NCBI GenBank assembly: GCA_022605405.1
Contig: JABYQQ010000004.1
Location: forward strand, 1,178,001 to 1,242,000
Length of the DNA: 64,000 bases
Source: Earliella scabrosa
Lineage: Eukaryota > Basidiomycota > Agaricomycetes > Polyporales > Polyporaceae
Reading direction: 5' to 3'
In this document: positions 11,609 through 22,021 of the stretch, one piece after another
Layout of the letters: every line of letters starts with the position of its first letter
Numbering within the stretch: the stretch's first letter is position 1
The notes under the pieces: generated by a model
Databases searched by the model: none
What the model was told of the DNA's origin: nothing
Seen by the model: the letters and a program-made list of their open reading frames with translations, nothing else
Translations under genes and position numbers: made by a program

Positions 11609-14093
11609 ATGACTCTGATTTGGTTGAAGACGCCAGTTCTTTGGCATTCGTCCAGAGAGTGGTCTCCTTATGACCCGGAGGGAGCACTCACGTTCGAAGA
11701 GTTCACGCTCATCCGCGGTCGCTGGCGCAACGTATGTCGTCTTCGAGACGATTTCTGCTCTGCTTCCCCAGGTTACGACGCGCTGACATCGTCTAGTGGT
11801 ACACGGCCGATCTGGACTATGCGCGTACGACAGTTTACCTCTTCTGCGCCGGGATTATCGTTTGGGGTCTGGCCAACGTGATATTCAAGCTTCGCCAGAG
11901 CTCGAGGTGAGATTATGTGCTACGGAGTCCTTCAGCATCGACACTAACATCGTTCATAGCACCGCTCGAGCTGTGCAGAACAAGCTCCCGGGCTACAACA
12001 AGGCGATCGCTGCTTCGAGGAGCTTGGGTGCCAAACAGATCCACGTCCCCATCGTCAACTACTACTCGCCCCCGCTCAGCGCAATCGGCATCGTCTTGGG
12101 TCTCATCGTGTTCTTCACAGGTATATACCACCCCCTTGGGTCTCGAGCTTGTTCGTTCGTGCTGATCTGCCGTTAAAGCTCTTACATTCGCGGTGCACCC
12201 CTATAATTGGCCTAACCCGGCGATGGGACACAGCCAGCCCATTGCTACGAGGACGGGCTGGATCTCTATCGCGATCCTGCCGTTCCTTTTGTGCGTGTTT
12301 TGGCATTCTCAGCATCGTCGCCATCCTGCTCACGAACGTTTCCGATGTAGGGTGCTCGCGACCAAGGTCAACCTGATCGGGATGGTCACCGGCGTCTCGC
12401 ACGAGAAGCTGCAGGTGTACCACCGCTGGACGGCGTGGATCATGTGTATGTATACCTCACTCTTTTGCTGTCGGTCGATGCTGATTGATGAGGTAGACAT
12501 CACGTCGCTCATCCACACGTTCCCGTTCATTGTCGGCAGCATTCACCATGGTGAGATGGTGACGAACTGGAACACGACACCGTGGTACTGGACTGGCGTG
12601 GCCGCTTTGATTCCTCAGGTATGCTTTCACGTTCACTCGACGTTGGCAGGAGCGTGCTGATGAGCTGGTCCGTAGACTTGGTTGGTCTTCATGTCGTGGG
12701 GACCCGTCCGGAACCGGTACTATGAAACGTTCAAGAAGTACGTACGCTCGTGTTCAGTGTGCGTCTCCGTATACAAATGCTGATTGTGCCTTCCTAGACT
12801 ACACTTCGTGTACGCATTCACTGTCCAGTCGCATCAACGCCCCCAACTGACACGCTTTGTAGTGCGAGCGTCATCTTCGTCGTCGCTCTGTTCATCCACT
12901 GCAACTTCCGCTTAACTTCGTGGTAAGCACGCACCATCATCGGACCGATATATTGCAGTAACTAAGTCGGACGGTTTGAAGGGACTATTTCCTGGTTACT
13001 GTGGTGCTATACGGTGTTTCCTGGCTCGCGCGCGTCGGCCGCACGCTCTACAATGGTCTCAACTCGCAAGCGACGCTCGAAGCCCTCCCTGAGAACATGG
13101 TGAAGATCACGATACCGACCAAGCTCAAGTGGCGTCCCGGCCAGCACTTCTTCGTCCGCTTCCTCGACCTTGGCATCCACGCGGCGTCGTCGCACCCTTT
13201 CACTGTCGCGACGCTCCCCAACCAGTCCGAAGGGAAAGAAGGCGCTGTCATGGAGATCTACGCGCGTGTTCACGGCGGGATTACTGCTCGGCTCGCGGCT
13301 TTGGCGAAGAAAGGAGCGGCGGGCTCTTCGCGTGTCCTGTTGGACGGTCCGTATGGCGGGGTCGAGGCCAACCTCAAGGTCTACGATCGGGTGCTCCTCC
13401 TCGCAGGCGGCTCTGGTGTGTTTTCATCTGCCTTGTGTCGCCGCTCCTTGCTGATCACTGAGAATAGGCGTGACCTTCGTCGTTCCTCTCCTGCTCGATC
13501 TGGTGCGTTCATACGAGCCGGGCAAGACGGCTTGCAGGTCGGTTCATCTCGTTTGGGCTGTCAGGACCAATGGTACGTACCTTCTGAGTGCTGTCAGCAC
13601 CAATCCATCTTACGCCCTCCTTCAGATGCTCTGTCCTGGTTTGAGGATGTGCTCGACAACACCATCAAGGCCCTTCCCGAGGGACTCTCGGTCTCGATCT
13701 CGTACCACGTCACGGATGTGCCGGCTATCGTCAATGATGATGCCTCGACTGCTAGTGAGAAGGGCGCAGGTGAGGCGGACGCGGTCACCAAGCACACCGG
13801 CCGTCCGAATCTCCCGAGCATCGTGAAGGAGCTTTGTGCCGAAGAAGGTGCTGTGGCTGTCGTCGGTACGTATGCTCCGTTTTGGCTGGTTAACACAGAA
13901 GCTAATGCATGATGGTACAGCTTGCGGTCCCGAGTCTTTCAACTGTGATGTTGGCAGCGCAGTCTCTGAGTGCGAGATGGCGATCCTTCGCGGCAAGTCT
14001 GCTTGCTCGGAGATTTATCTCCATCAGGAGGCTTACAGGTCAGTTTTGATCTATTGCGGTTGTGCGTGTGCTCATGAGATGGTTAGCTGGTAA
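11609..14093 (+). CDS. Ferric reductase (FRE-type transmembrane metalloreductase), multi-exon
   Basis: The gene starts at 11609 (MTLIWLK) and is assembled over many short introns, the first at 11732-11796 and the second at 11907-11959. Exon 2 holds a membrane span (TTVYLFCAGIIVWGLANVIF), exon 3 another (PPLSAIGIVLGLIVFF). The heme core shows the family histidines in VSHEKLQVYHRWTAWIM and ITSLIHTFPFIV. From 13001 the cytosolic FAD region follows: WRPGQHFFVRF and the FAD motif HPFTVATLP, then DGPYGG and the NADPH-site glycines LLLAGGSG, cut there by an intron. The C-terminus has TACGPESFNCDVG. The enzyme reduces extracellular Fe(III) or Cu(II) with cytosolic NADPH at the plasma membrane, feeding iron uptake. 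No ferroxidase or permease partner lies nearby. Exact internal splice sites between 12120 and 13000 and the last exon near 14093 are approximate. Confidence 0.88.
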
Positions 14094-14575
14094 TGCGCCC
14101 GCGATTGCGACATCTATCACTGGTGAATGCAGTATGGGCTGCACGACGTATCGTACAAAGAATCGAGATTGGTTTACGCCAGCGTTTATGACTGCACGTT
14201 TCTTCATGTTATCTCTTGTTCCACGGGCGCGTCCCTCGTATCATGTTCGAAATCTTTGAAAGAAATGTTGCACTTATGTGTTCCGCTTCTGATACACATC
14301 GCGCGTATGTCCGCTCTACCGTCATATACCCCAGTAAGTGCATCGGGCCAGTGGCTCGCGGGCGGCCACCATTGCGCCACTCGCTTTGTCGCTTTGTCGA
14401 CCATGTGACCTGACGCGAGCCCGTCAAAGCGTGCAGCCACCGACGCGTATTTCAAGGCGCGTTGGCCACATTGTCTTTCTTCTTCCTGCAACCACCACTA
14501 CCACCACCCGCAAGTACGTCTATTTTACCTCTTCCTTTCCCGCCTGATGCTGAATTCCGGTGCTTCTTATCATAG
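14094..14575. other. Intergenic, no gene supported
   Basis: Overlapping short frames only. The end nearest 14500 is CA/CT-rich (accaccactaccacc) and could be the 5' region of the next gene. Confidence 0.4.
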
Positions 14576-15903
14576 ATGTCCTGTACTGATCACTCACAAC
14601 CAAGCACAAATCGAAACGCGCAGACGATGGATCGCGCACAACCTCCAACCACGGCGCCTGCTACGTTTGCTGAAGTGCTGAAGGGCGAATCTGCGCGCTC
14701 TGTTACAACGCTGGGAGAGTCGAAATGGAATGCGTCTCACGACATGCAGCATGGTCCCAGGCTAGCAAGGCTATTGAGAATCCAGCTGCGTAGATCGGCG
14801 GACCCCTCCATCTCACTGTCTCCGTCGCCCACAGCCTCCTCGCCTGAGCCTACCGACTCGAACTCATCCTTCCTCAACACGGACTCCAACGCAAACTCAC
14901 GTATAGCCACACCTCCGCCTCAACATTGCCAAGTATCTGGTGCTGACTCGGTAAGTCTGGCTTGACGTTGGAGGTGGCGCAATGCTCATCTCTTCCTGTG
15001 TGTTTACAGCACGTGCACGTCCCCGTACCGTTCGAATCGACAGAGCCTTCTTGGCGGCTGGACAGCTGTCTTGATTCCCGCACCGTAGTCCACGATGTCC
15101 CCAGGAATCCAACTGAATTCATGGACTTCTCCTTCCTTGATGACGATGACGATGCCACTCCATACCAGCCCACGGACAACTTCACGCACACCGTCGGTGC
15201 TACTCCCTTCCCTCTCGCAACAGCGAGCTCCGTATACGCGACACCTTGTGCCTCGCGTGCACGAACACCGTCGCAGGCGAGCGTCTTGGAAACCTCTGCA
15301 TTCGTCACGGCGCCGAGTTCGCCTATGCATCACTGGGAACGGACACCCAATCGAGCCGGGATGTCAGCCGTGTCGTATTCACTACCTCCCACATTCTACC
15401 CACCATATGGCGCGCAACACGTGCGGTTCTATCCTTTGTGGTCTGTGTCCGAGGTATGGCATCCTCATCCGGCTGCCGGGAATGCATGGCCCTCACCAGC
15501 AGACATGGCACGGAACGTTCCTGGATCCTTCGAGCACGCGAGGCCACCTGCACATGCCCACCAGCCCTCTTCCTACACGTCACGTTCCCAACCTGTCTGG
15601 GAACCCCTCCCCAACGCTGACGAAGACGCGAGTCGTGTACACAAGTTGCGCGACGCGTGGCTCGCGCGGATGCACCCCGAGTCCGCGCCACAGCTCGAGC
15701 CGCGCGTAGAGCGGTGGCTGCTCGACTACATCGAGAACATGTGCGGTCACTCTGCGCATCCTCCCCCGCAAGCTCCGAAGAAGAAGCTGCTCGCCGCGTC
15801 TCAGCCTTCTGCGGCGCTCCGACGATATGTACCGCTGTTGTTGCCGGAGTCGGACATATGGAACGTAGATGCTCCAGAAGGATCGTGGCCTGGTGCCGCG
15901 TAG
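14576..15903 (+). CDS. Hypothetical low-complexity protein with acidic DFSFLDDD motif
   Basis: Two exons (14576-14950 and 15010-15903, phase 0) encode about 422 residues. The N-terminus is Ser/Thr/Pro-rich, and the start could also be the Met 15 codons later (MDRAQPP). Exon 2 carries MDFSFLDDDDDATPYQP, then tracts rich in Pro, Tyr and Trp with FYPLWSVSEVWHPHP, and ends with a charged helix-like stretch (RVHKLRDAWLARMHPE) and YVPLLLPESDIWNVD. No known domain is visible and the protein is probably disordered. The acidic FSFLD motif and the Y-P-x-x-W-x-x-S-x-V-W motif recur in the minus-strand gene at 20432-22021, so the two are likely distant relatives. Function unknown. Confidence 0.65.
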
Positions 15904-16334
15904 ATGTGTACTCCGAGTCCGCACCGTGAACATGGACAGTAAATGTATTACTATCTTCGTTGTACTCGTCTATGCAGTTTGGGAAATCGTTCGCGTTCGC
16001 CGCATGCTTCCTCTTGAAAACTCCCTCGGTGCTGCTTGAGTGGCGGTGATCTGTTGTCAATGGTCAAACGCCGCGTGATTGGTTATCGAACGACTTCTTA
16101 CATTTGTTTTCGTTGCGCTATTGGGAGGGGATGGTCTTTCGACAAGGCGCAAATATTCTTTATCTCGGTTAGAGGTGGTGACAACGGTCTCTCATCATTC
16201 TTTCTTTTTCCCCGCGGTCGCAATCGCTCATCTCAACATTCCGAGCGCGCTCTACTCTACATATATATCGAGGCATGCTCCCTTGCACCCCGCGTGTCTT
16301 CCACCGCAGTCTATGCACCCGACGCCACACTGTC
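15904..16334. other. Intergenic / promoter region
   Basis: AT-richer sequence with CTCTACATATATATCG (TATA-like, about 16253-16268) some 70 bases before the next start, consistent with a core promoter. No gene is seen. Confidence 0.4.
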
Positions 16335-17284
16335 ATGATTGCGCCCACACCAACTAAGCTCCCCATCGCGTTCAAGAGCTTGAGGGAAGGGCAGCCTGAG
16401 AAGCTCCACGAGTATTTCGTATCTCAAGGGCTGGAGACTGGTTCTTCATACGATCTGGTGAGTTGCATGGGCGACTCCGGGAGTTGGATATATAAATTGA
16501 GTGACAGGCACGAGAGATACGTGATTGGACGAGGACATACGAGCCGCAATATCCAAGACCTGGACGATGTTCTCAGGGAGAGGAAGAGAGCTCTGATGAA
16601 GAAACTTCCGACTATGACCGAGATCGCCGACTGAACGCATCCACGCCGCCGAACAGGGTGGTGTACGATGGCACACGAGATGAACGGAACATGGCCGGCG
16701 ATGCCAGACTTGGCGGCCGTTGTCGACTCGTCCGCCGCGGTGGTATAGACTGGCCAGACCCACGTTCGCGGCCTTGCACTCCTCGGGACTCCAAACCTTG
16801 CCACGGACGTTGCGCTCATGCCGTCTGCAAGGTTGTTTGGAACGACGCGGATGCCGCGTATACGCCTACCGAGTACATCCAAGGGCGGAATGGAATCCTC
16901 TGGCCTGTGCCACCCCCGCCCAAGCCTCTTGACCTGTCGTTCTCCTCGGACTGGTCGTGTACGCTCGAGACGCCGGAATCGCACCCGTCTCATATCGTTG
17001 GGAAGGCGGACACAGTTGGTTCTTGGTCTCCTGGGTCGAGTCCGTCACTGGAGATGCAAGCGGCTAGATTTGCAGGTTCGGCGGCAGAAGTTGCGCTTTC
17101 CCGTAGCTCTGATCCCGAGGGCGTATCGGTCAAGCGGCAGCCAAGTGCTCCAGGGTGGCGACAGACATATGAGAGGGAGGTGGCCCGTCAAGCATTGTTC
17201 GAACTACTCCGGCGTCGCGTGGTAGCTTCCCAACACAACGTGACTGGCAAGAGCGTCGCAGGAACATTTCACTCCCGCCTTTGA
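16335..17284 (+). CDS. Hypothetical low-complexity protein
   Basis: The first exon 16335-16457 (MIAPTPTKLPIAFKSLREG...) is joined at phase 0 to an exon that I start at 16577. That exon begins with the acidic run GEEESSDEETSDYDRDRR and continues to a stop at 17284, giving about 276 residues. The intron would be 119 bases, long for this window, so a further small exon is possible. The middle is Arg/Pro/Ser-rich, and a segment PKPLDLSFSSDWSC faintly recalls the DFSFLD motif of neighbours. The C-terminal 45 residues (GWRQTYEREVARQALFELLR) look helical. No domain is recognised. The gene lies in a run of similar disordered proteins from 14.6 to 22 kb. Confidence 0.5.
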
Positions 17285-17763
17285 GGTGAATGATGAATAG
17301 GTACCTGAGGACGTCGAGTGGCGGCGTCGAGCTTGCTTGAAGGAGAGGTTGAATGGTAGCTAGTTGAACTGGCCCATGGACTTGCTCCTTATATCGGTGG
17401 TGCTTGAGAGCGGGGACGAGAGACGACGGAGAGCCTTTGGACATCTGTATATTCCGTGATGAGAGGAATCTGTACAGACAGGTTAACCGGATAATTCAGA
17501 CCGCAAAATGTGTGTTGACGTTAGTTGACGCCGTCCAAATTCGCGATCACGTGTGTATGCCTCGCGGCGCGTATTCAGTCTCGGGGTCTGCTCCTCTTTC
17601 CACACCACACCGCACGGATAGCCAGGTATCCGTCTATCATCCCGTATATCCAAGTGCCCTGTGTTCTCGGTGAGTAATCAAGGGTTTTGGAAAGCCTATC
17701 TGTGCATACCAACTCACCTGGCTTGGGGCACTCCAACCACCGACCACAGCCTTGTTCCGCCCT
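17285..17763. other. Intergenic, no gene supported
   Basis: Short frames in conflicting phases only. Nothing else is seen. Confidence 0.35.
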
Positions 17764-19001
17764 ATGGCTCCAGCTAACGCTTTCCACATCGCGGAGCTCG
17801 CAGTAACGGAGCTCCTCGCTTTGCGAGTACAACAGAAGAAAGCGGCTCGGGGCACGGCATCCACGGCCAATGCGCGGCAAGTCATTCCACAGGTGGCCTC
17901 ACCAACTCCTCGCAGGCACCCTGCTAGCTTTGCGAGAATCCTGCAATGGAAAGAGAACATGGAGCGAGGGCAGACACGGAGATCGGATGAGAGAGTACGA
18001 TCTGACCTGAGTAACACTTCGGTGAGCTCCTCGCTTTCGATGGTTAGGATGGGAGGACGGGATCTGACCTCCTGTAGTACATGCGCCACGGGGGCGCGTA
18101 CTCCCAGCGTGTCATTGCGCACGGCCGGCACCTCGTGACGGAGTCGAGCGACACTACTCTTGGACATCGCGTTCAACCCATGCGGGCGCCGCCGATGTGG
18201 CCTCCCGCTCCTCGTATTGCGGCCGACGGGTGGGTCGATCCCGCGCTCCTCCCCCCATCGCCATCCCCGATCCCGTCCTACGACAGCAGGTCCGAACGGT
18301 CGATCTCTACGTCGAACGAGTCATCAGTGACGGTTGCCCAACTGTCCAAGGCCCCCAAGGTTCCACTCACCGAGGAGACCCTTGCGTTGCACCAGGCATG
18401 GTCTCTAGACTCCGCAACAAGCAGCGGAAGCGAAACCGACGAGGAGTCTTACCGTTTCAGATCCTCACCTCCGTGCAGGATCGTGTTCGAGGCAAGTCGC
18501 CGTGAATCTACGCCGGGGAGTGCTGCTGTCGAGGAGACGAACAACCTGGCTCGACAGAGCCACACGCCGTCCCTGGCGGAGCTCGGACACAGGTGGTACG
18601 CCACATGTGGCAAGGAACTCGCTGCGTACCTCCCCTCCGTCGGCGCCGACAGCGACGCCAGGCAGAGCGCTGTGACGGCCATCAACCATCAGGTCGATGA
18701 TGGCTTGAAACTTGGTGTACCAGCTGGTCAAACCGGAGTGAGTAATAATCTCCATGCGGTGTCCCAGCGTACAGAAATACTCACTCGCACTCGTCAGGCA
18801 TGCGAAGAGGTGGCCGCTACAGTGGCCCATCGAGGTCTCCATGTCTCGGCCAAACACGACAAGCAGCTGAACATGAAGCGCGAGCGGGGTGGCCGCTACC
18901 GGAAGACTCAGAAGATGAACGCACGCAGCTGCGGTGGGGGCGGCAAGTCGCGGCGTCGGAGGCCCAGGATGGCGTTGAAATCGAGCTACGGGGTCATTTG
19001 A
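17764..19001 (+). CDS. Hypothetical low-complexity protein with basic C-terminus
   Basis: Two exons, 17764-18021 and 18078-19001, join at phase 0 over a clean GTGAGC...CTGTAG intron and give about 393 residues. Exon 1 (MAPANAFHIAELAVTELLAL) is helical and Arg/Ala-rich. Exon 2 is Ser/Pro-rich with acidic stretches (SGSETDEESYRF), then a conserved-looking segment around LAELGHRWYATCGKELAAYL. It ends in a strongly basic tail (GGKSRRRRPRM) that could act as a nuclear localisation or nucleic-acid contact signal. That reading is inference. No family is recognised. Confidence 0.55.
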
Positions 19002-19184
19002 TCATCAACGACTCACGAGCGAGTTCATGATGGGAAGGTGGCTTTGTGGTAGTCGCACAAAATAGGTGTACGATATCAACTGGACGAGGGGACCAGCGAA
19101 CGTAGCACGACGGATATGCGATCATTTTCACCGCGTACCTCTGCCTGCCCTAAAGTATTGATGATGAAATGAAGAAGGACAAAA

Positions 19185-19263
19185 TGACCACCGCAGGGGT
19201 CGAACCTGCAATCTCCTGATAACCGAGTCGTAGTCAGACGCGTTGCCATTACGCCAGGCGGCC
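19185..19263 (-). tRNA. tRNA-Arg (ACG) with 7-nt intron
   Basis: Read on the minus strand, the acceptor GGCCGCC pairs with GGTGGTC, allowing G-T pairs. The D arm is GCGT-AATGGCA-ACGC and the T arm GCAGG-TTCGACC-CCTGC. The anticodon arm TCTGA/TCAGG encloses CTACGA plus seven extra bases (CTCGGTT) and A. Removing the seven bases after position 37 gives a regular loop with anticodon ACG. The canonical intron position supports a real, very short intron. The gene ends about 80 bases before the inverted-repeat element at 19345. Confidence 0.88.
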
Positions 19264-19344
19264 ATACATGCGGCCCCTTTTGCGCTATTATGGCCTTGCA
19301 CACGCCGCACACTCCTATAGTGGTTCGACAACACCTGGGCTCTA

Positions 19345-20052
19345 CACTGCCAGACACCCCGCCAGTGGAAATCCAAGTCGTGAGTCACTCGTGGAAATCA
19401 AAGACGAGACCAGTGGGAATCCAAGGAATGGGCACGCCAGTTGATACCAGCAAGCCTGACTGTAAGCGTGATGACACAGTCAGCGCCCTCAGGTTGATGG
19501 GCATCACGGAGGGGCAGGGCCGCAGGGGGCAAGCTGCAAAAATGCCCCCGCAAGAGTCGAACCCTGGACCTCCGACTCAACCATAATCTCATCTGTCCAC
19601 TATACCACTGATGCCCTGCTGAGGTCCCTTGCAGTGTCAGTATATACATTGTACTTATAGCTTCTAAGCCTTCTAAGCCTCCTACTCAGCATTATTTAGT
19701 AGACTGTGTCCACGGCAGACTAGCTAAGGCACAGAACTTTAATTTGTATGTACAGAGTACGTGGTAGGGATGGGAGGAGTTATTGCCCTTCCACCTTGAG
19801 AGGTACGGAATTTCAGACTTCGCAATCTCAACTCGATGGTGGACTCGAAGGCCCCAAACGCCCAGCGCATCATCCATCAAGTGTACAGCTCATCCAAGTA
19901 TGTCATCAGGCGCCCGTTCCAGCAGATATCCGCTAGATTTACATGTGGGGGTCTGCTGGCGTGCCCATTCTTTGGTTTTCCACTGCACCACGCGGTGGAA
20001 ATCTGCTATCCCGGCATTTCCTTGGATTTCTCCTTCCCGCTGTCTGGCAGTG
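19345..20052. mobile_element. Inverted-repeat transposable element (about 0.7 kb, MITE-like) flanked by TA
   Basis: The ends are CACTGCCAGACA (19345-19356) and its reverse complement TGTCTGGCAGTG (20041-20052), each bordered by TA. The inverted similarity continues about 100 bases inward with indels. The best inner block is GAATGGGCACGCCAG (about 19427-19441) against CTGGCGTGCCCATTC (19956-19970), with AAATCCAAG shared between them. The motif GTGGAAATCCAAG and variants recur three times in the left arm. No transposase frame is present. A TA duplication is typical of Tc1/mariner-like elements, but two bases are weak proof. The interior holds a tRNA-like segment (19547-19620). Confidence 0.72.
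19547..19620 (-). other. tRNA-like sequence with Pol III A/B boxes, not a good tRNA
   Basis: On the minus strand, TGGTATAGTGG matches an A box and GGTTCGACTCT matches a B box, with TTTTT just downstream. The acceptor, anticodon and T stems do not pair acceptably, so it is unlikely to be a working tRNA. It could be a decayed tRNA or the Pol III head of a SINE captured within the inverted-repeat element. Confidence 0.45.
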
Positions 20053-20431
20053 TATGTGCTCCACTCTCCTCCCAATCAGCCTAAGACCAGCCTTCAGAGA
20101 TACCTCGCGACGCTGTACAGAGCTATTGCGTACGACATCAACACGATTCAGCTCCAATTGGTAAGAGAGAACAGTATATCTATAACTGGTGAAATCGACA
20201 ACGCGAGGGACGATCTGCGATACAAACACACCAAAGCAATAATCAACTGGACACCGGAAGCCACTGCGCCAAGTATACCTGAAGCACGTAGTAGGTGGGA
20301 AGGCGTAAGGGAAGTGCCTGCTGCACGGTACGAACGGTGACGAGGACATGTGAGCGACAGGTATGTACTAGATGTTCTATCCCCATTCCCACCCAGGATC
20401 CATACAATCCTCCCAGTGTGCTGTCTGTCCT

Positions 20432-22021
20432 TCAGAACGGCGTGATGACGAGCCCGAGTGCGTTCGTCGTCATAGGCGGCTGGGATAATACCTCACCTCC
20501 ATCCATGTCTGTTCTGTCTTCTGGGGCTTGTTGACGGGCTTCCTCTCCATTCCAATCGTCGAGGTGGACGAGTTCGTCTAGGGCTGCGAAGTCCAGCCAG
20601 CCCCTGCTAGGAGGCATCCCTGCGGACGGTCGGCACTCTGTCTTGGTCTCGGTCACGTCGCTGTCGACCAGAGGGGAAAGGTCTCGGCCCTCGTAAGACG
20701 GTGCGTAACCCCAGATCGCATGGTTTGACCACAGGGCATGGTACCGTCCTCCGTCACGCGTCGCCCCGGATCCCCCCGTCGTCGCCGAAGATTTGCGAGC
20801 TGGCTGGTAATAGACCCGGTGATTGCGGAAGTTCTCAGACGTGGAGAGATTGTCGACGTCCTCTTCGTCGCCGTCGGACATGTCCTCATCCCGATCGAGA
20901 CGGGTACACCACAGACGACCCGTGATGCCACCCATGTGTGCGCCCCATACGTCCGAACGGGGCCACATCGAAGGGTACCGAGGTTCGTCGTCCGGATTGA
21001 CCTCCACAGACCAGGATGGGGATGTCGGGACGGACGAGGGATGCGTAGACTCCGAGCCGTTGGACATTGGCGGCGGCGGCGGCGTCGGCTCCGTGAAGGA
21101 CCTGATGCATGGCTCATGGAAGCCGACGGTGGGATAGACCCGGGTTTCGGCACGCGCGTCGTCGAGAAACGATAAGTCGACAGTGAAAGATGGATCGTAT
21201 GGGTTATCCGGGATGTCCTCGTTTTCGTTCACGGAGAAGTCGACGTCGGTCGCTGCGAGATGAGGCACGGTGGTGCTCCTCCATGCCGCTGAGGGTCTGC
21301 GGATTCGCGTCTGCGACGGGAGTTCTATCTCGTCGTCTTCTTCTAGGAAGCTGAAGTCAATGACATGGACAGGATTGACTGCCATGGCGTCGTCCAACGT
21401 TGTGCGCTCGTCAGCATGGCGAGCATGCGACAAGCCGCTGCTGTCGGGAACGTATGGCTGGGCAGGTATCAGTCAGTAAGTTGCGGTGCCTAAGTTGCAG
21501 CTGAAGGTACGTACCTGCATCGTCTCCGTGTTGAATGCTTCTGACAGGTATCCCGCATCGTGTCGATCGAGTGGCCCTTCCCACAATCGCGAGGACCCGA
21601 ACCTATGAAGGGGATCGTTCACCTCCTGGGCCCGGTAAGCTGCGAACCATCGCTCGGTGTTTGAGAAGCTACAGGGTTGGTTGAACGTGGCCCATTGAGC
21701 GTGGTTACGCTGATCTTCCTCAACCTGTCGTACTAGGTCGGCCTGATGGAGAATGAGTGAGTAAGCTCCAAGCGCGAAACGTGTATCACACACCACAGCT
21801 AGGCGTAGGCCCGGCGGCGTGCGTCGGCCCAGCAGCTCTTGTTCCGCCAGAAAATCGCCATCGGAGCCCAAGGAGGGCGACAACTGCAGATCGTCTGTCC
21901 GCCGAGTAGGCGAAGGCGAAGGCGAGGTTGAGGTAGAAGGAGTGGGAGGTGGTCTGGCAAAACGAGCGAGCATGGCGGTGAAGATCGGGGTATAGGATCC
22001 ATGGAGGTGGATTATCGGCAT
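20432..22021 (-). CDS. Hypothetical low-complexity protein with repeated DFSFL/DLSFL motifs
   Basis: Two exons, 22021-21516 and 21457-20432, joined over a GTACGT...CCCAG intron, give about 510 residues starting MPIIHLHGSY. Exon 1 is Pro/Ser-rich, then has a helical segment (LRLAVVCDTRFALGAYSLIL). Exon 2 has VIDFSFLEEDDEIELPSQ and FTVDLSFLDDARAET, followed by two W-containing repeats: YPSMWPRSDVWGAHM and YHALWSNHAIWGY. Near the end is WLDFAALDELVHLDDW. These acidic-hydrophobic peptides resemble transactivation-like or docking motifs in a disordered protein. That is inference. The same motif types occur in the gene at 14576-15903. No domain is recognised. Confidence 0.65.

Noticed and set aside
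19547..19620. Functional tRNA in the inverted-repeat element
   Set aside because: A and B boxes are present but acceptor, anticodon and T stems do not pair. Listed as tRNA-like only.
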